A DNA stretch of 64,000 nucleotides from Asparagopsis taxiformis (taxonomy: Eukaryota > Rhodophyta > Florideophyceae > Bonnemaisoniales > Bonnemaisoniaceae): contig JALQPE010001981.1 in the NCBI GenBank assembly GCA_030407315.1, positions 1-64,000 of the forward strand, in the 5' to 3' direction. Every line of letters starts with the position of its first letter. Positions within the stretch are counted from its first letter, which is position 1. Below are positions 11,245 through 22,531 of the stretch, in pieces. A model generated the notes under the pieces. That model did no database searches. It was not told the origin of the DNA and was given only the letters and a program-made list of their open reading frames with translations. A program made the translations under genes and the position numbers.

Positions 11245-14200
11245 TTAGTTGCAATTCGATGGCAATCTCGCATTCCCCACAATGCTCCGTCCCGCTGAAA
11301 CCAAGAGTACCAATTGCACTGCGTCTCCTACAAGCATCCAAAGTCTCATTGATGCATGTGAGAAAAACACCTTAGTCGGACTCTTCTGCATAGTCACAAT
11401 CACCTCCGTCCGCCCCTCGTTATCCCCGCCACACAAGTTCACCATGTCCCTCTCCAAGTAGGTTTTATGACCGTCATGCTGGAGACACAGTTTCGTCTTG
11501 TTCCAGTTCTTCACTACTTTTTTAGGCGCATATGCAGCGTTGTATACCTTTTCCACTGAGCGTGGTGTCAACGCCTCTTCAGCTGTCGTGACCCGCCAGG
11601 GGCTCGATAGCATCTCCATTTTCTGACGGTTCTGCGTGCGCATCTTAAATGCAAGAATCCCACACGCATTCATGCACAGAATCTCATCTCCATAGTCGAA
11701 GTTGGGATCTAGAGGGCGAGAGACCATCTGCGATTCGCGTTTCGGTCCCTGCAGCTCGTGAACGAGACTGCAGGTTGACGATGTAGACGATGGCGTCCCA
11801 ATCTCCACCTAATGTGGCGAATTTTTGGTCTTCAGATACAGCAATTTCGCTAATCTCCTTGTCCATCGGGTCTGGCACTCTCATGGGGCGACGACGTCAT
11901 CTATCCCGGCGATCACATCGCTGACACGCCGCACTTCGATGCGCTGTGTGCTTGGATAGACTACCAAGGAACGCTCGTCCGCTGATAGCGCAAACGCCTT
12001 CGCACCTGTGATTAGTGCGTTTGCAGGTACGCGTTGCTCGTTGCAAGTAGGTTGTTTGTTGATGTCCACCTAGCATACAAAAATGCTCCCGTCTCCCGTG
12101 CAAGTGTGATGAGCTCGGACCGTGTTGGTGACAGTAGAAGGCACTTTATATTTGACATGCGCCCATCTTCAACTGAATGTATTTTGTGCAGTTACTGTCC
12201 GTCGCACTGGATATTCCACGCACAGACTTTATCACTGCTACCTGAATACAGCCCTCATCCCGTGCTGTCGAATGCGACGTAAACCACCCAATCTCAGTGA
12301 CCCACGACTGGCCAGTCTTCCTCGCAGTGTTCATCGACACTCCATATGCGCACACTATTATCCATGCATTCAAATTCGACCATTCGTTCAATGATGCTTC
12401 AACCGGCACAAATAATACTTGCGTCGTGATTCATATCACTGACCTTTTCCATTGTTTCAATGTTCAATACATGCACTTGGTGGCTGGATAAAGATCTAGT
12501 TATTTTGCCAATGGATTCTGCAGATAGAAAGGCCACGATCCATCAATTGTCTTGCACGGGTTTCACTTCTTGTCCTAATGGTGTGCTTACCACGCTCAGT
12601 TTTCCACGGTTTGTGCCAACAGCAATGCGATCATCAGATAAAACTTGCAAGCATGAAACACTTTCCTTTTTCTCTAAACCCGCTATCTGAATTGTTTCCA
12701 CGCTTTCATTGCCCTTCCCACTGCATGATTACAAACGCTCCGAATCAGCGCGGTAACAAATCTGGAAAATGTCATCTTCATATCTCTGAAGATCTATGGC
12801 ACCCAATCTATCCTACACACCAATTATCTGTAGTTTACTACCACCGCCCCCAACCGCCAACTCTTCTCTTCCAGCCACTGCATCAGCGCATATCCGCGAA
12901 AAAGATGTCGATTGTATGCGTTTCAACTCGCTGTTCGCACATAGCACCATTCCTGGTGCTGCGCGCGCTCACGGTAGATTCGGGTATTCTTCAATGCCCT
13001 ACATGAGCCGCTTGATGACTTGTGAATCAGACTGAATCGACGCGAGCCTCCCGTATTGCCGAAAGGTACGTTCGAATCGACTCGTTTCGCAGGCCTTCGT
13101 ACACACCTGCATAGTTTCCGCAACATTATCGATTTTGTCGGCGAAATTTTTCAAGATACCATCGCTTTGTTTGGCAACATAATCCGCTCGCGTTTTGAGG
13201 TTGGAAAGAACCAATTTGAAACACACTCAACTTGGATCACTGTTTATCTCCTGAATCCAGCGATACTATGTCACCAGCCGTGATTCCTCATCCTTCCTTC
13301 CTATATACGCAAGATGTCAAACGACGTTTTCCTCCACGTACTATCCAGCGATTTTATCGCCCCCTTCTGCTTGTTGAGTATCGTTAACATATACTTTTCC
13401 GTACTCATCTCCATAGTTTCTCAAAAGCCTATCATGCCATTAGATAATTTGCATCTCTGTTCTAGTCATTCCAACGCTTACATGATGTCTCAAATTATGA
13501 ACGCGCCATCCGTACCATTTTCCATGTGTACTGCTGTCCTCTTTTATCGACCGATACCAAACAATTGTCCTCCAGCATGCCGGTAATTGCCATCCCCTCC
13601 TCCTAACATACGCCCCACGTTCTCTGTAGAGTATTAACAGGAACTGGCGTTCGTTTCCTCAAGACGCAGAGAGAGCAGAACGCATCGAGCAGACTGATAT
13701 TGGTGCTATTCCACTTATCGGTCAAGCCCATCGAGTGCAATTGCAGTGACGTATACAGTCCTGCATAAGGCTGGCATTCCTCCCGTAATCGCTGCACATT
13801 GTCCATTGTCCTGCAACTCTTCGGCATAAGACCGCCACGCGCTAATTATTCGCCTCTTCTTCCTGCTCATTGGACATTTGAGCGCCTTTCACACAATAGC
13901 AAGTGCAAGCAGCAATCCAGCATAGAAGCTGAAAATATGGTCAGATGCAGGTCGATCCTGGGCACACAACGACGTTCTGGCATCCGCATCCTCACCCGCG
14001 TACCAGGAAAACATTCACGGCGACATCTTCCTGCAATGGTAGTAGCATGACATACACAGGCGTGCCCTCACTGGCGAGTATTTCGCAATGAGTCGAAAAC
14101 AGCACATTAATATTGGGGGTCTGCAGTGCGTGAATCTCGGAAACAAACACGCGGAATATTCGCAGCATCACACCATCAGCAGCTCGTAAGTCATCAAACA

Positions 14201-14580
14201 CAATTTGAATCTTGGCCAGGGCGAGCGTAACTACTAGATTGGCGATAGCGCTCGGGTCCTAAAGCTTGTCTGTGAGTTTATCACGAAGCAAATCACCGAA
14301 ATGCTGCGAGCAGAGACGCGACGCAAACAGCGGTATCTATCTGCAAATGTGCGTGGGATCGGTGGGTATGGCAGCAAGGAAGGCCTACATTGCATCTGAA
14401 AACCAGGCGCGGATCTGCGGGAGTGACGGTGATGAGTACTGGATGGTCGTCTTGCCGGCGCCGATGGGCCCAGCGAGGGATACCACTGTGCCGCGTGGGT
14501 TGCGTGAGAGCGGATAAAGCTCTGCGAGATGGTCAGGTCTGTTTGAGGTGGACGCGTGTATCGTTTGGGTATGATCGTTA
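11245..14580 (-). pseudogene. STAND (NB-ARC/AP-ATPase) protein with possible WD40 region, heavily decayed
   Basis: Reading the minus strand from about 14,580 downward, a Walker A motif VVSLAGPIGAGKTT lies at about 14,445-14,485 and a Walker B motif KIQIVFDDLRAADG at about 14,175-14,216. A winged-helix-like stretch, MLEDNCLVSIDKR...VHM, follows near 13,530-13,580. Later frames near 12,060-11,680 read like beta-propeller blades (AFALSADERSLVVYPSTQ; ISEIAVSEDQKFATLGG). The order nucleotide-binding, winged helix, propeller is that of NB-ARC/WD40 signalling ATPases, which in general act as ligand-triggered oligomerising switches. Many stops and frame changes separate the pieces, so it is non-functional. 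It is probably a captured host gene fragment inside the inverted-repeat pair. The WD40 assignment is the weaker part. Confidence 0.6.
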
Positions 14581-15049
14581 GCGCGGTTCTAACACGTGTC
14601 AGTTCGGTCTATGGCTGCATTGTTGGACGGTTCTCATCTAAATTTAATTTATATTATCTCCATCATTCAGATTCGACCACTGCTTTACGCTGGTCGGAAA
14701 CGGATGTATAGAGACGTACGTCCCTGTAGGAATGGCCCTCATACTGTAGCACAACCATACCAACAATGCCAGCCATGACCCGAACACTCCATCCTTGCTA
14801 TTCTTGCCTTTGTGAACACGCCGCGGTTGCTGTCTGCATCGTTGCCGTAATTACTTCTCCACCTCGTTCAGTTCAGAGGATACACCGCCCTTGCGTGACT
14901 CTTCATCGTCAGCCTGGTTTAGATTAATATCTGAATCGTACGTCTCTCATCTCTACTCTTTTCGCGAGAAAAATGCCTATATATCCTACCTCTTCTCGTG
15001 CGGTACGTAACCTCTCAGTAAATGAGCACATCACAATAACTCCTCTATC

Positions 15050-16029
15050 ATGTCTCAACAAATCAGTGTTGTTTCCCGAATATTTCAAAACCCCTACAAC
15101 ATATCACAGGTCCCGTTCCTCTCAGCAATCCCCGCTCTCCAATCCCTCCTCACTCTCGTCGACCAGTTGCCCGCTCTCTACACAAACAGAACTATCCTGT
15201 CCAACGCTCTCCGTCGCTATGAACATCTCTAGTTACCCCTCATCCTTTCCAACCCTCACGCCACCATCCTCCCCCCATTGACATCCATTGGGTCTGGATA
15301 TGTCACATGCTCAACCCCACCGCCTATGCGATCGACATGAAACGTATTCGCACTGCACAATCTTCTGCCGGTAACGCAAAAGTTGTCCATGCTGTTCTTG
15401 ACCACCAAGGTCGGGTGAAAGCAATGAAACGAGCAAAGAAGTTATTGGAAGCTGCATATCCAAATGAACAGTTTGACTTGCAGTCTACAATTTCTCAAGC
15501 CACTATGTTTGCTACACCTGGCGACCCTGACAACTACCATTTCCCCTCGAAAATCAAATACGACATCATTGCTGCAGCATCACGTCAAATGGACTTCCAT
15601 TATCAAGTCTGTATCCTGCCCCAGTATTTCCAGAAATCATTTCTGAGAAATGCCGTCAAGCGATATCTCAAGGGTTTCCTGTATCTCAAGAAGCCCCATC
15701 CAAAAACTATCATCACTCCTACAGTAGACATAGAACTCGTATGGTACTGCCATATGCTGCATCCTTTGGACTATGCCGAGGAAACTGTTCGAATCACTGG
15801 TTCCCTGTTGCCACATGATGATATAACGAATGATCGTTCAGAAGGCTCTGAACTGAACAAAGCGTGGGATAACACATGCGAATTGTGGAAACTTCAAATC
15901 TCCAAAGATGGTCTAGCTTCCCCCGCCGTTATGTTCAGAGGCAATGGTACAGCAGAGGAACGTGCTCTACGACCAGCAATACAAGCCTCTGCTGCAAAAA
16001 TTGCATATCAGTACAGTCAAGCTCTGTAG
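15050..16029 (+). pseudogene. DUF1399 / glycine-rich-domain (GRDP-like) protein, broken
   Basis: The first frame (15,050-15,232, starting MSQQISVVSRIF) ends RRYEHL then TAG, followed in the same frame by LPLILSNPHATILPP. Family members usually have Trp after the conserved YE, so the stop is probably TGG to TAG. A one-base shift in a C run near 15,268-15,275 leads into PPIDIHWVWICHMLNPTAYA and the main 240-aa frame from 15,307. A second copy of the family motif, VDIELVWYCHMLHPLDYAE, lies near 15,727-15,783. The paired DI-x-WVW-x-CHMLxP motifs are the hallmark of DUF1399 (PF07173) proteins, whose biochemical role is poorly known. One stop plus one frameshift make it a recent pseudogene. The C-terminal part of the family is not seen downstream. 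Confidence 0.78.
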
Positions 16030-16689
16030 GGCAACACAGCATTTGTAGTAGCGCACAAAATGTCCAGTTATTGAGCTCCAGGGTCTCACCGTTCAACCAA
16101 ATTCCAACGGTCACATCTTGCTGATGCCGGTACTTCGGCTGAGCAGTCTTCATCAGTCGAAATTGAACGATATTCGGAAATGGTTCCATGGGGAACGGGC
16201 CTACAACTCCCGAAACTTTCATGCAGAACAGTGCATCGTATCGTCAGTTGCCGAGAAGAGAACGGGAATGATCGCAGTATAAATAGCGTGATTGAGATAC
16301 AATCAGAAAGTGACAGTGGCCATCTTCCGCTTTGCTGCGCCCTCCGTATAAACAGGCAATGTCCATTGTCGTTGGCTATGCTTAACCGCAGATTTGTATC
16401 TCAGCACTCATCCAGCTTCTGCCGATAGAACACAGTATTGATAATCATTCCACACTTCCCATTCATACGGAATCGCTCCACAAAAACATCAACTCCTTCG
16501 TGGTTTACTTCCTAGCCGTAAATTCTGGTGACAGAATCACCATTTCAATCCTCGCAGTCTGCATCACACAGATCATCTTACGCAGTGCGTGCTGCCCAGA
16601 TCGTTATTCGGCCCTATCCAGAAACACTTTCAGGCCTTGTGCAACCAGTAGATCTGAAATGGAAATGGACGTCCGGTGAATGACCGGCA
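16030..16689. other. no supported gene
   Basis: Between the DUF1399 remnant and the right inverted repeat I see only short frames on both strands. It may contain a decayed 3' end of the DUF1399 gene. Confidence 0.4.
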
Positions 16690-16773
16690 CAATTGCATTG
16701 CTGGCGAGCCCAGGAATTCTAAAATTTCAGTCAGAAAAAAATTGCAAAAATACATCGATTTGGGCGGTCGAAA

Positions 16774-16830
16774 GTGCCGTACGGCACACCCTCATCTCAA
16801 AAACATGTTCACATGTGCATGTTTTTGAGA
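16774..16830. repeat. hairpin plus palindrome, unit 3
   Basis: Palindrome GTGCCGTACGGCAC at 16,774-16,787 and the 36-base hairpin at 16,795-16,830, in opposite orientation to units 1 and 2. Confidence 0.9.
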
Positions 16831-17803
16831 ATAGCCCAAAAAATAAAGCAATTCAGGACGTCCACCGGACATAGGCTCGATTCTAATGTGGCCACAACGG
16901 CCCCAGAAGCTACCAAGCGCCCCGAGCGGCCCCTCCTCACTCACCCACTCACGGCTATCTTGCAGAAACGTTCCTGCTGGCCTCATCCATGCCTTCACAT
17001 CCACATCATCATCCTCTGCTGAGCTGTTCAACTTGGACATTTACTGGAAGTACTCGTTGTCTTCGACGTCCACCAATGCAGGACAACACCATGAATACTA
17101 CACCCACCGTGGAGCTCAGTTATCAGTGGTGGGCGTCCTATAAATGAATGCTACAGAACCATTGCCCCAAGCCCTCCAATTTGGACGCTCAGCCCACAGC
17201 GATTGATGCTCTACCTCCTTGGTCGCTCTCCGATGCATGTAAATGCGTCAAAGTACGACCGATGGGGCAGTCCAAACGTTTTGTACCAGTGCACGCCTAG
17301 GGATACCACAATGTTCGTCATACACACACAAACACACAAACAACCACGCACTGCTGCACCCATCTGTCGCATGCGTCAGTGATGTGCTGCAGTGTGTATG
17401 CGCCGTGCGGTAGCAAAATTTCCATGCTTGCAGCCATTGACATCCAGACATCCAGCTGCCTACCAGGGAAGCCGTTTGCAGCCGATTCCCATTTTCGGAA
17501 TGGTATCTCGGTGCTCTCATCACTTGCTTAGTTGCTGCGATGCAAGCAAATGTGCAGCACTCGCCTAGCTTGAAATGGACGTCCAGTGGAAGTCCGGCTC
17601 GATTGCATTGCTGGCCAGCGCTGAGATTCTAAAATGTTCGGCTGAAAAATAGCTGCAAAACTGTATCCATGCGCAATATTCGACCAACCTGAAATGGACG
17701 TCCGGTGGATGTCCAGCTCATTTGCATTGCTGGTCAGCCCAGAAATTCTAAAATTTCAGTCAGAAAAAAAATTGCAAAATTATATCGATTTGAGCGTTCG
17801 AAA

Positions 17804-17860
17804 GTGCCGTACGGCACACCCCCATCTCAAAAACATGTTCACATGTGCATGTTTTTGAGA
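17804..17860. repeat. hairpin plus palindrome, unit 4
   Basis: Palindrome at 17,804-17,817 and hairpin at 17,825-17,860, same composition as the other units. Confidence 0.9.
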
Positions 17861-18810
17861 ATAGCCCAAATTTTAATTCTAATCAAGGTGTCTAATTTGG
17901 CCACAACGGCCCCAGGAACCGGCCGCCGCCCCGAGTGGGGCCATCGCTGGCTTCTGTAAGCACCAACTGTAAGCAAAGCCACATCTCACGAAGGGTCGAT
18001 TCCAGGCTCAGGCTCAATACGCCAGGGCGAAGTCATAGTCCTTGTTTCGGCATGCTCCCACCCTACTCTCCCACGACAAACACTACTCACCCGTCATGCT
18101 GCACATACTATGTGCACTTCATATGAGCAGTAGACCCGCCTGCGTGGTTGCTGTAATGCGTGGATGTGAGCAGCACACGAACAACCCAAAATGGACGTCT
18201 AGTGGATGTCCGGCTCAATTGCATTGCTGGCCAGCCCAGAAATTCTAAAATTTCCGAAAATCAATTTGGTGGCCCATCATCTCCCGTGCAGAAAACTCTC
18301 GCACTCATTTCTGATATACTTTTGGACGTGTTTCTCACTTTTATGCATCAGGAAAGGCGTTACAGAAAATTGGGACTACGCTACTTGTGAGCCGCGTCGT
18401 TTGAGATAGCGAGTAGAGTTTTTTGTATAGTATTTATGTTATATTCTAAATGTGCGTTCGAGACCTGGTTTGTAATATTCTCGTGGTTTTGTGGGTACCA
18501 GTTTTGTGCTCACTTCTGGCAGCCCAATGGTGGAATGTACCTGAGCGACCAATCATCACCTACTGCTAGGTCGCACATTTTGCTGGCAACGTGTGCATGG
18601 AAGGACGAATGAACGCCGTGGGAGATGGATTTTCAGTTAGTTCATTTGAAATAATAAAATTTTATTAATTGCGAACTTTATGGAATAAGTTTGTGCCTTA
18701 CAGTGGATATTACAGGGATCATGTAAGGGAAGCAAATGGATTGTCATATGTATAATTATACTATTTCGATGTTCTCGATCCGGATCTCATTATTCGGGAG
18801 TTCAGAGACC

Positions 18811-18879
18811 ATGGCTCGGGCCATTCTTAATCTCAATACCAGCGATGATATGGAGTATGCACAGCAGGACTTAAGCTGA
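18811..18879 (+). pseudogene. small ORF of the right arm, truncated by TGA
   Basis: The frame reads MARAILNLNTSDDMEYAQQD then LS and TGA (18,877-18,879), after which the same frame continues with RRMLSSRRRRLH. The second copy at 28,943-29,068 has GGA at the stop and stays open. It lies directly upstream of the mini-segment array, in the same direction. Confidence 0.4.
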
Positions 18880-18949
18880 CGTCGAATGCTGTCCAGTCGA
18901 CGTCGCAGGCTCCACTTCTCCGCCATCACTGACTGAGGTTCTTTGGCCG

Positions 18950-20430
18950 TGTTTCCTTTGTTTGGTGTAGAGGATAGAACGACGGTGAGTATGCCAGTTT
19001 GGAGAGATTGCAGCGAGGGAAGCGTGTGTTTTGCTTCGTACTGTTGTCGTATATGCGATATTGATTCATTAGCCTAATGCATGACTCACGAAGCTTCTGA
19101 GAAGCTTCGTGAGTCATGGTTTGCATGTTGTGAACGATGGGAGGCCGGTAAGTAAGTGAGTCTTGCGGGTGTGCAATAAGGGATGCATGGGTGTCTAGTC
19201 TGACTGTTCTGGTTCATTTTGATGTTGTATAGGTGGTGCAGGAATGGTGTTGAAGGAAGGTAAGTTTCATTAAGCTTAAAGACAGGTTTCGCGATGAAAT
19301 GGAATGCTGACTACATTTGTTCGTTGCACGATTTGTGACTTATTGGTTGTATTGTGTACATGATGCAACGAGATGAAGAGTTTAAGTGCGTTCTGAGGGT
19401 ATGAAGCGAGGGAAGTGTTTGTTTCGAATTTTACTGTCGTCTTTTATGCGATATTTATTTATTGGAAGCTTAGTGAGTCATGGTGCATATTCGCTGAAGG
19501 GTGGAAGAGAGGTAAGCGAGCATTTAGGGGGTGCAGTGAGTGGAATGTAGGTTTTGAGTCTGACTGTTGTGGTTGATGTTGATTTTGTGTAGGTGATTCC
19601 GGAATGGTGATGACGGAAGATAAGTTACATTGAGCGCCTAGTTAAGTTGTGCGAAGATATGGAATGCTGACTACATTTGTTTTTTGTGCAATTTTTGACT
19701 TATGGTTTGTATTGTGTGCTGGATACAACGAGGATAAGTAAGTTCTGAGGGTATGCAGCCAGGGAAGCATGGGTTTTCAGTCCGACTGTTGTTGCTGATT
19801 TAGATGTTGTGCAGGAGATGCTGTAATGGTGATGAGGGAAGGTAAGTTACATTGAGCGCCCAGTCCGGTAGTGCGAAGATGCGGAATGCTGACTTCATTT
19901 GTTGGTTGTGAGATTTGCGACTTTTGGTCTGTACTACAGTAGTGACTATGGTGTGTAGAATGAAACGAGGGTAAGTGAGTTCTGAGGGTATGCATCGAGG
20001 GAAGTGTTTGTTTCGAATCTGACTATTGCAGTTGATGCGATATTTATTCATTGAAAGCTTATCCAGTCATGGCGTGTTTTGAGTGAAGGATGGAGCGAAG
20101 GTAGGTTCGGAAGTTTTGAGAGTATGCTGAGAGGGACATGTGGGTTTTGAGTCCGACTGTTTTTGTTGATTTCGATTTTGTGTAGGTGATGCAGGAATGG
20201 TGATGACGGAAGGTAAGTTTCATTGAGCGTTAAGATGTGTTTTGCGAAGATATGGATAGCTGACTACGTTTATTCATTACAAGATTTTTGCATCATGGTT
20301 TTTACTGTGTGTAGGGTGGAAGGGGGTAGGTAAGCGAGTTTCTAGGATATCTGGCGGGGAAGCGTTGCTTTTGAATCTGACAGTTGAGGTTCATTTTATG
20401 TATGTGGTGCAGCAGTGGTGAAGCAGGAAC
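18950..20430 (+). repeat. tandem array of splice-site-flanked mini-segments, copy 1
   Basis: Degenerate units of roughly 220-370 bp repeat across this stretch. Each carries a 27-base segment beginning GTGATGCAGGAATGGTG, preceded by TTGTGTAG or TTGTGCAG and followed by GTAAGTTWCATTGAG. About 130 bp on, most also carry a segment of about 12 bases preceded by TGTGTAG and followed by GTAAG or GTGAG. Clear examples start near 19,233, 19,593, 19,815 and 20,188 (long type) and 18,960, 19,950 and 20,317 (short type). These edges match U2-type acceptor and donor consensus on the plus strand. I see no long open frame through the array. Confidence 0.55.
19080..19118. repeat. perfect 39-bp palindrome
   Basis: Two 19-base arms beginning CATGACTCACGAAGCTTCT flank a single central G. 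It is absent from the homologous position of the second right-arm copy. Confidence 0.9.
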
Positions 20431-20765
20431 GGTAGGATTCAAGGAGAGTGAAGAAAGGATTTGGGATGATGGGAAATGAAGATGTGAGGTGTCTTCTGGA
20501 AGTGTATATTTTCGGGCATACGATAGAAGTGAGAGTGGGCTCCAAATCAGTACGATTTTCTGACCATATTCGTGTTTAATTTCTTGATGATTCGATGGGA
20601 AGAGGTGTTGTTAAGGAAAGCAGGGATGGTATTCGGAAGGAGCAGATGTTTTCTAATCTAGGCCGTGAGGGTCCGTGAAGTATGCGCAGATAGTAGTGCA
20701 TGGCGTTCGGATGGTAGGGAGCATGCGATTCTGGGGGAGACGGGTGATCGACGATATGCTGACAG

Positions 20766-20905
20766 GTATTTTGTATTCTGGCTGGATACGTATTTCATAT
20801 TCTGGCTGGATACATATTCCGTATTCTGACCGGATACGTATTTCCTATTCTAACCGGGTATTTATTTCCTATTCTGACCAGATATGTATTTCCTATTCTA
20901 GAGAG
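20766..20905. repeat. 24-bp minisatellite, about 5-6 units
   Basis: Units resembling TATTCTGGCTGGATACGTAT repeat with a 24-bp period. They are translatable as an 8-residue repeat, but no start or domain supports coding. A second copy lies at about 30,507-30,645. Confidence 0.85.
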
Positions 20906-21022
20906 ACGTATTGTATACCAGCAGTTTCGTAAATGAGAGAATAAAATACGGTCCGATATGGGCCCTGAATTTACCTTCCGCTGTAATTTCTTCCCTCCCG
21001 GTTTTCGCTGATATATTGTATA

Positions 21023-21194
21023 CTGGATGTCGGGTCCTAGTATTCCGCCATATGTACTAGAGAAAGTGGATGTCGGGTCCTAGTGTTCCGCCAAACGTAC
21101 TAGAGAAAGTGGATGTCGGGTCCTAGTATTCCGCCATATGTACTAGAGAAAGTGGATGTCGGGCCCTAGTATTCCGCCATATGTACTAGAGAAA
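21023..21194. repeat. 43-bp tandem repeat, four units
   Basis: Units start at 21,023, 21,066, 21,109 and 21,152. Each contains GGATGTCGGGTCCTAGT, then ATTCCGCCATATG, then TACTAGAGAAA. They differ at a few bases. Only two units are present at 30,761-30,846. Confidence 0.95.
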
Positions 21195-21325
21195 GTGGAC
21201 GTCCGCATCCAAAAAATTTTTATTTTTTTTGGACGCGGACGTTCATTTGTTCTAGTAAATCTCGGGGCCGACTAGGACCCGTACTAGAGAGACTGGACGT
21301 CCGCGTCCACTTCCGAAAACACAGA
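21195..21325. repeat. right terminus of giant element
   Basis: GGACGTCC words, an A/T run and CTAGTA words lead to the terminal sequence ending ACACAGA at 21,325. The end is nearly identical to that at 30,977 and is the inverse of that at 8,055. Confidence 0.8.
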
Positions 21326-22531
21326 CGGAGACGGGCATACGCCGACCAGCACTCTTTCTGTACCTGGTGACTCTGCCCTCGGAGGGAACTCATGAGAAAC
21401 ATGTCGCGGCGCAATTCGCTTCTCGGACGGTCGGTAAATTCCCTGCGAGGGAGCCGCGCAAACGGATAATGTTCCAAGGAGCCACCAACTCACGCCTGAA
21501 AGGCAAGACCCTAGAATCGAATACCATCAGCTCATCAGCGTTGGTAGGGTAGAACTCCCCAGGGAAACGCCAGTTGGCAGTGGGTTTCGGAACCCTAACG
21601 GGGGTGTCGTAGGACGTGGCAACCGGTGTTGAGGCAGGCGCAGCAGCGTACGGATCGACCAAGGTTGTGCCCGATGGCCTCTCGCTTAAAGAAGCAGTAA
21701 CGGGAACTGCACCGGACCCACTCTGGGTAGCTCCGCCGGCAGAGGTGTAAGGGTCCGCAGCCGACCCAACGACCTGAGTACTCGCCTTCTCGGCTTCCGC
21801 CCGAGCGGCCTCTCTGCGTAACTCCTCATCCCTACGCTTACGTGCGTCTGCCAGGATCTGCTGGTTGCGGCGACCATATTCCTCATAAGGGTTCGCCGAA
21901 GCGCTACGACCCGAGGAGGTACGAACCGCTGAGGCGGAGGGCCGGGCCATAGTTGACCGGGAACTCGGCTGAGGCCTAACAGACGATTGCATCGCGGGTT
22001 TCGGCGTCGCGCCTCCTTCGGCGATAACTTCGACAACGTCGCCGACATCCGCCGGCATTGCCCCTTGTGGGGACGGGCCGGTAATCTTAGCGGGCTCGGT
22101 TGCGTGTGACGACGGCGTAGCCGATGACTGTTTGGCAGCAGCCACCGGAGTGGAAGGCTTCTGGGAAGCAGGCGAGTCGGCTGGGCCGAGGCTGCGCCCT
22201 TGCGAACTTCTCCGGTTGGGGTGGCTGTCTTATCGGAGCGAGCGGGAGTCGCAGTGTCCTTGTCAACCGGCGAAGCCTGGGTGATTGGCGCTTTCGAGGA
22301 AGTCGAACGAGTCCGAGTGGACGGCTGAGTAGCGGGCTCCGGAGGCGCACTTGTCGCAGGCGCGGAAGACGATTTGGTCGACGCTGGCGCGACCCCGGTA
22401 CGGGATGACGAAGCTTGATGACGAGTCGTGGGACGACGCACGCTCGAGCGCGTAGTCGGACGGTTGGGCGAACCCATATCTTCTTTCTCCTCCTCTGAGG
22501 ATTCGAATTGAATCGGCGCGCGGGGAGCCAT
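21326..22531 (-). pseudogene. N-terminal fragment of unknown gene, cut by element end
   Basis: The minus strand starts MAPRAPIQFESSEEEKEDMG at 22,531 and runs into a Ser/Thr/Pro/Ala-rich low-complexity region. A frame change near 22,140 leads to a segment with a charged helical stretch (RRDEELRREAARAEAEKAS) and then NWRFPGEFYPTNADELMVFD. That frame stops at 21,390; another frame continues to SPSVFSEVDADVQSL, whose last residues are transposon terminus. The N-terminal style resembles the disordered head of the ParB gene at 32,863 (MAPRTRSKPSAPAP). No domain recognised. It may join the fragment at 7,061-8,054. Confidence 0.5.

Larger units (their letters stand above)
16690..18375. repeat. 1.69-kb inverted repeat, right copy
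   Basis: Reverse complement of 9,530-11,215. It carries two hairpin/palindrome modules (16,774-16,830 and 17,804-17,860). Confidence 0.93.
8055..21325. mobile_element. candidate 13.3-kb giant transposon with short TIRs
   Basis: Position 8055 reading right and 21,325 reading left both begin TCTGTGTT, then a pyrimidine pair, then CGGAA and TGGACGCGGACGTCC, giving about 31 bp of near-identical inverted terminus. Both ends continue inward into different arrangements of the same short words, GGACGTCC and CTAGTA. Both ends abut minus-strand coding fragments that stop making sense at exactly these points. Inside are a left C-rich arm, a 1.69-kb inverted repeat pair around decayed cargo, and a right arm also present at 28,583-30,977. 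No clear target-site duplication could be read; both flanks have CG next to the terminus. A nest of several insertions is the alternative to a single element. Confidence 0.55.
18457..21325. repeat. right-arm block, homologous to 28,583-30,977
   Basis: The block shares ordered similarity with 28,583-30,977 in the same orientation. Both contain, in order, a small ORF, an array of splice-flanked mini-segments, a 24-bp minisatellite, 43-bp tandem repeats and the same terminal TCTGTGTT end. The first copy is longer because it has more array units and four rather than two 43-bp repeats. Confidence 0.85.

Noticed and set aside
20675..20932. ORF encoding an 8-residue repeat (YSGWIRIS-like)
   Set aside because: Explained entirely by the 24-bp minisatellite; no supported start or domain.
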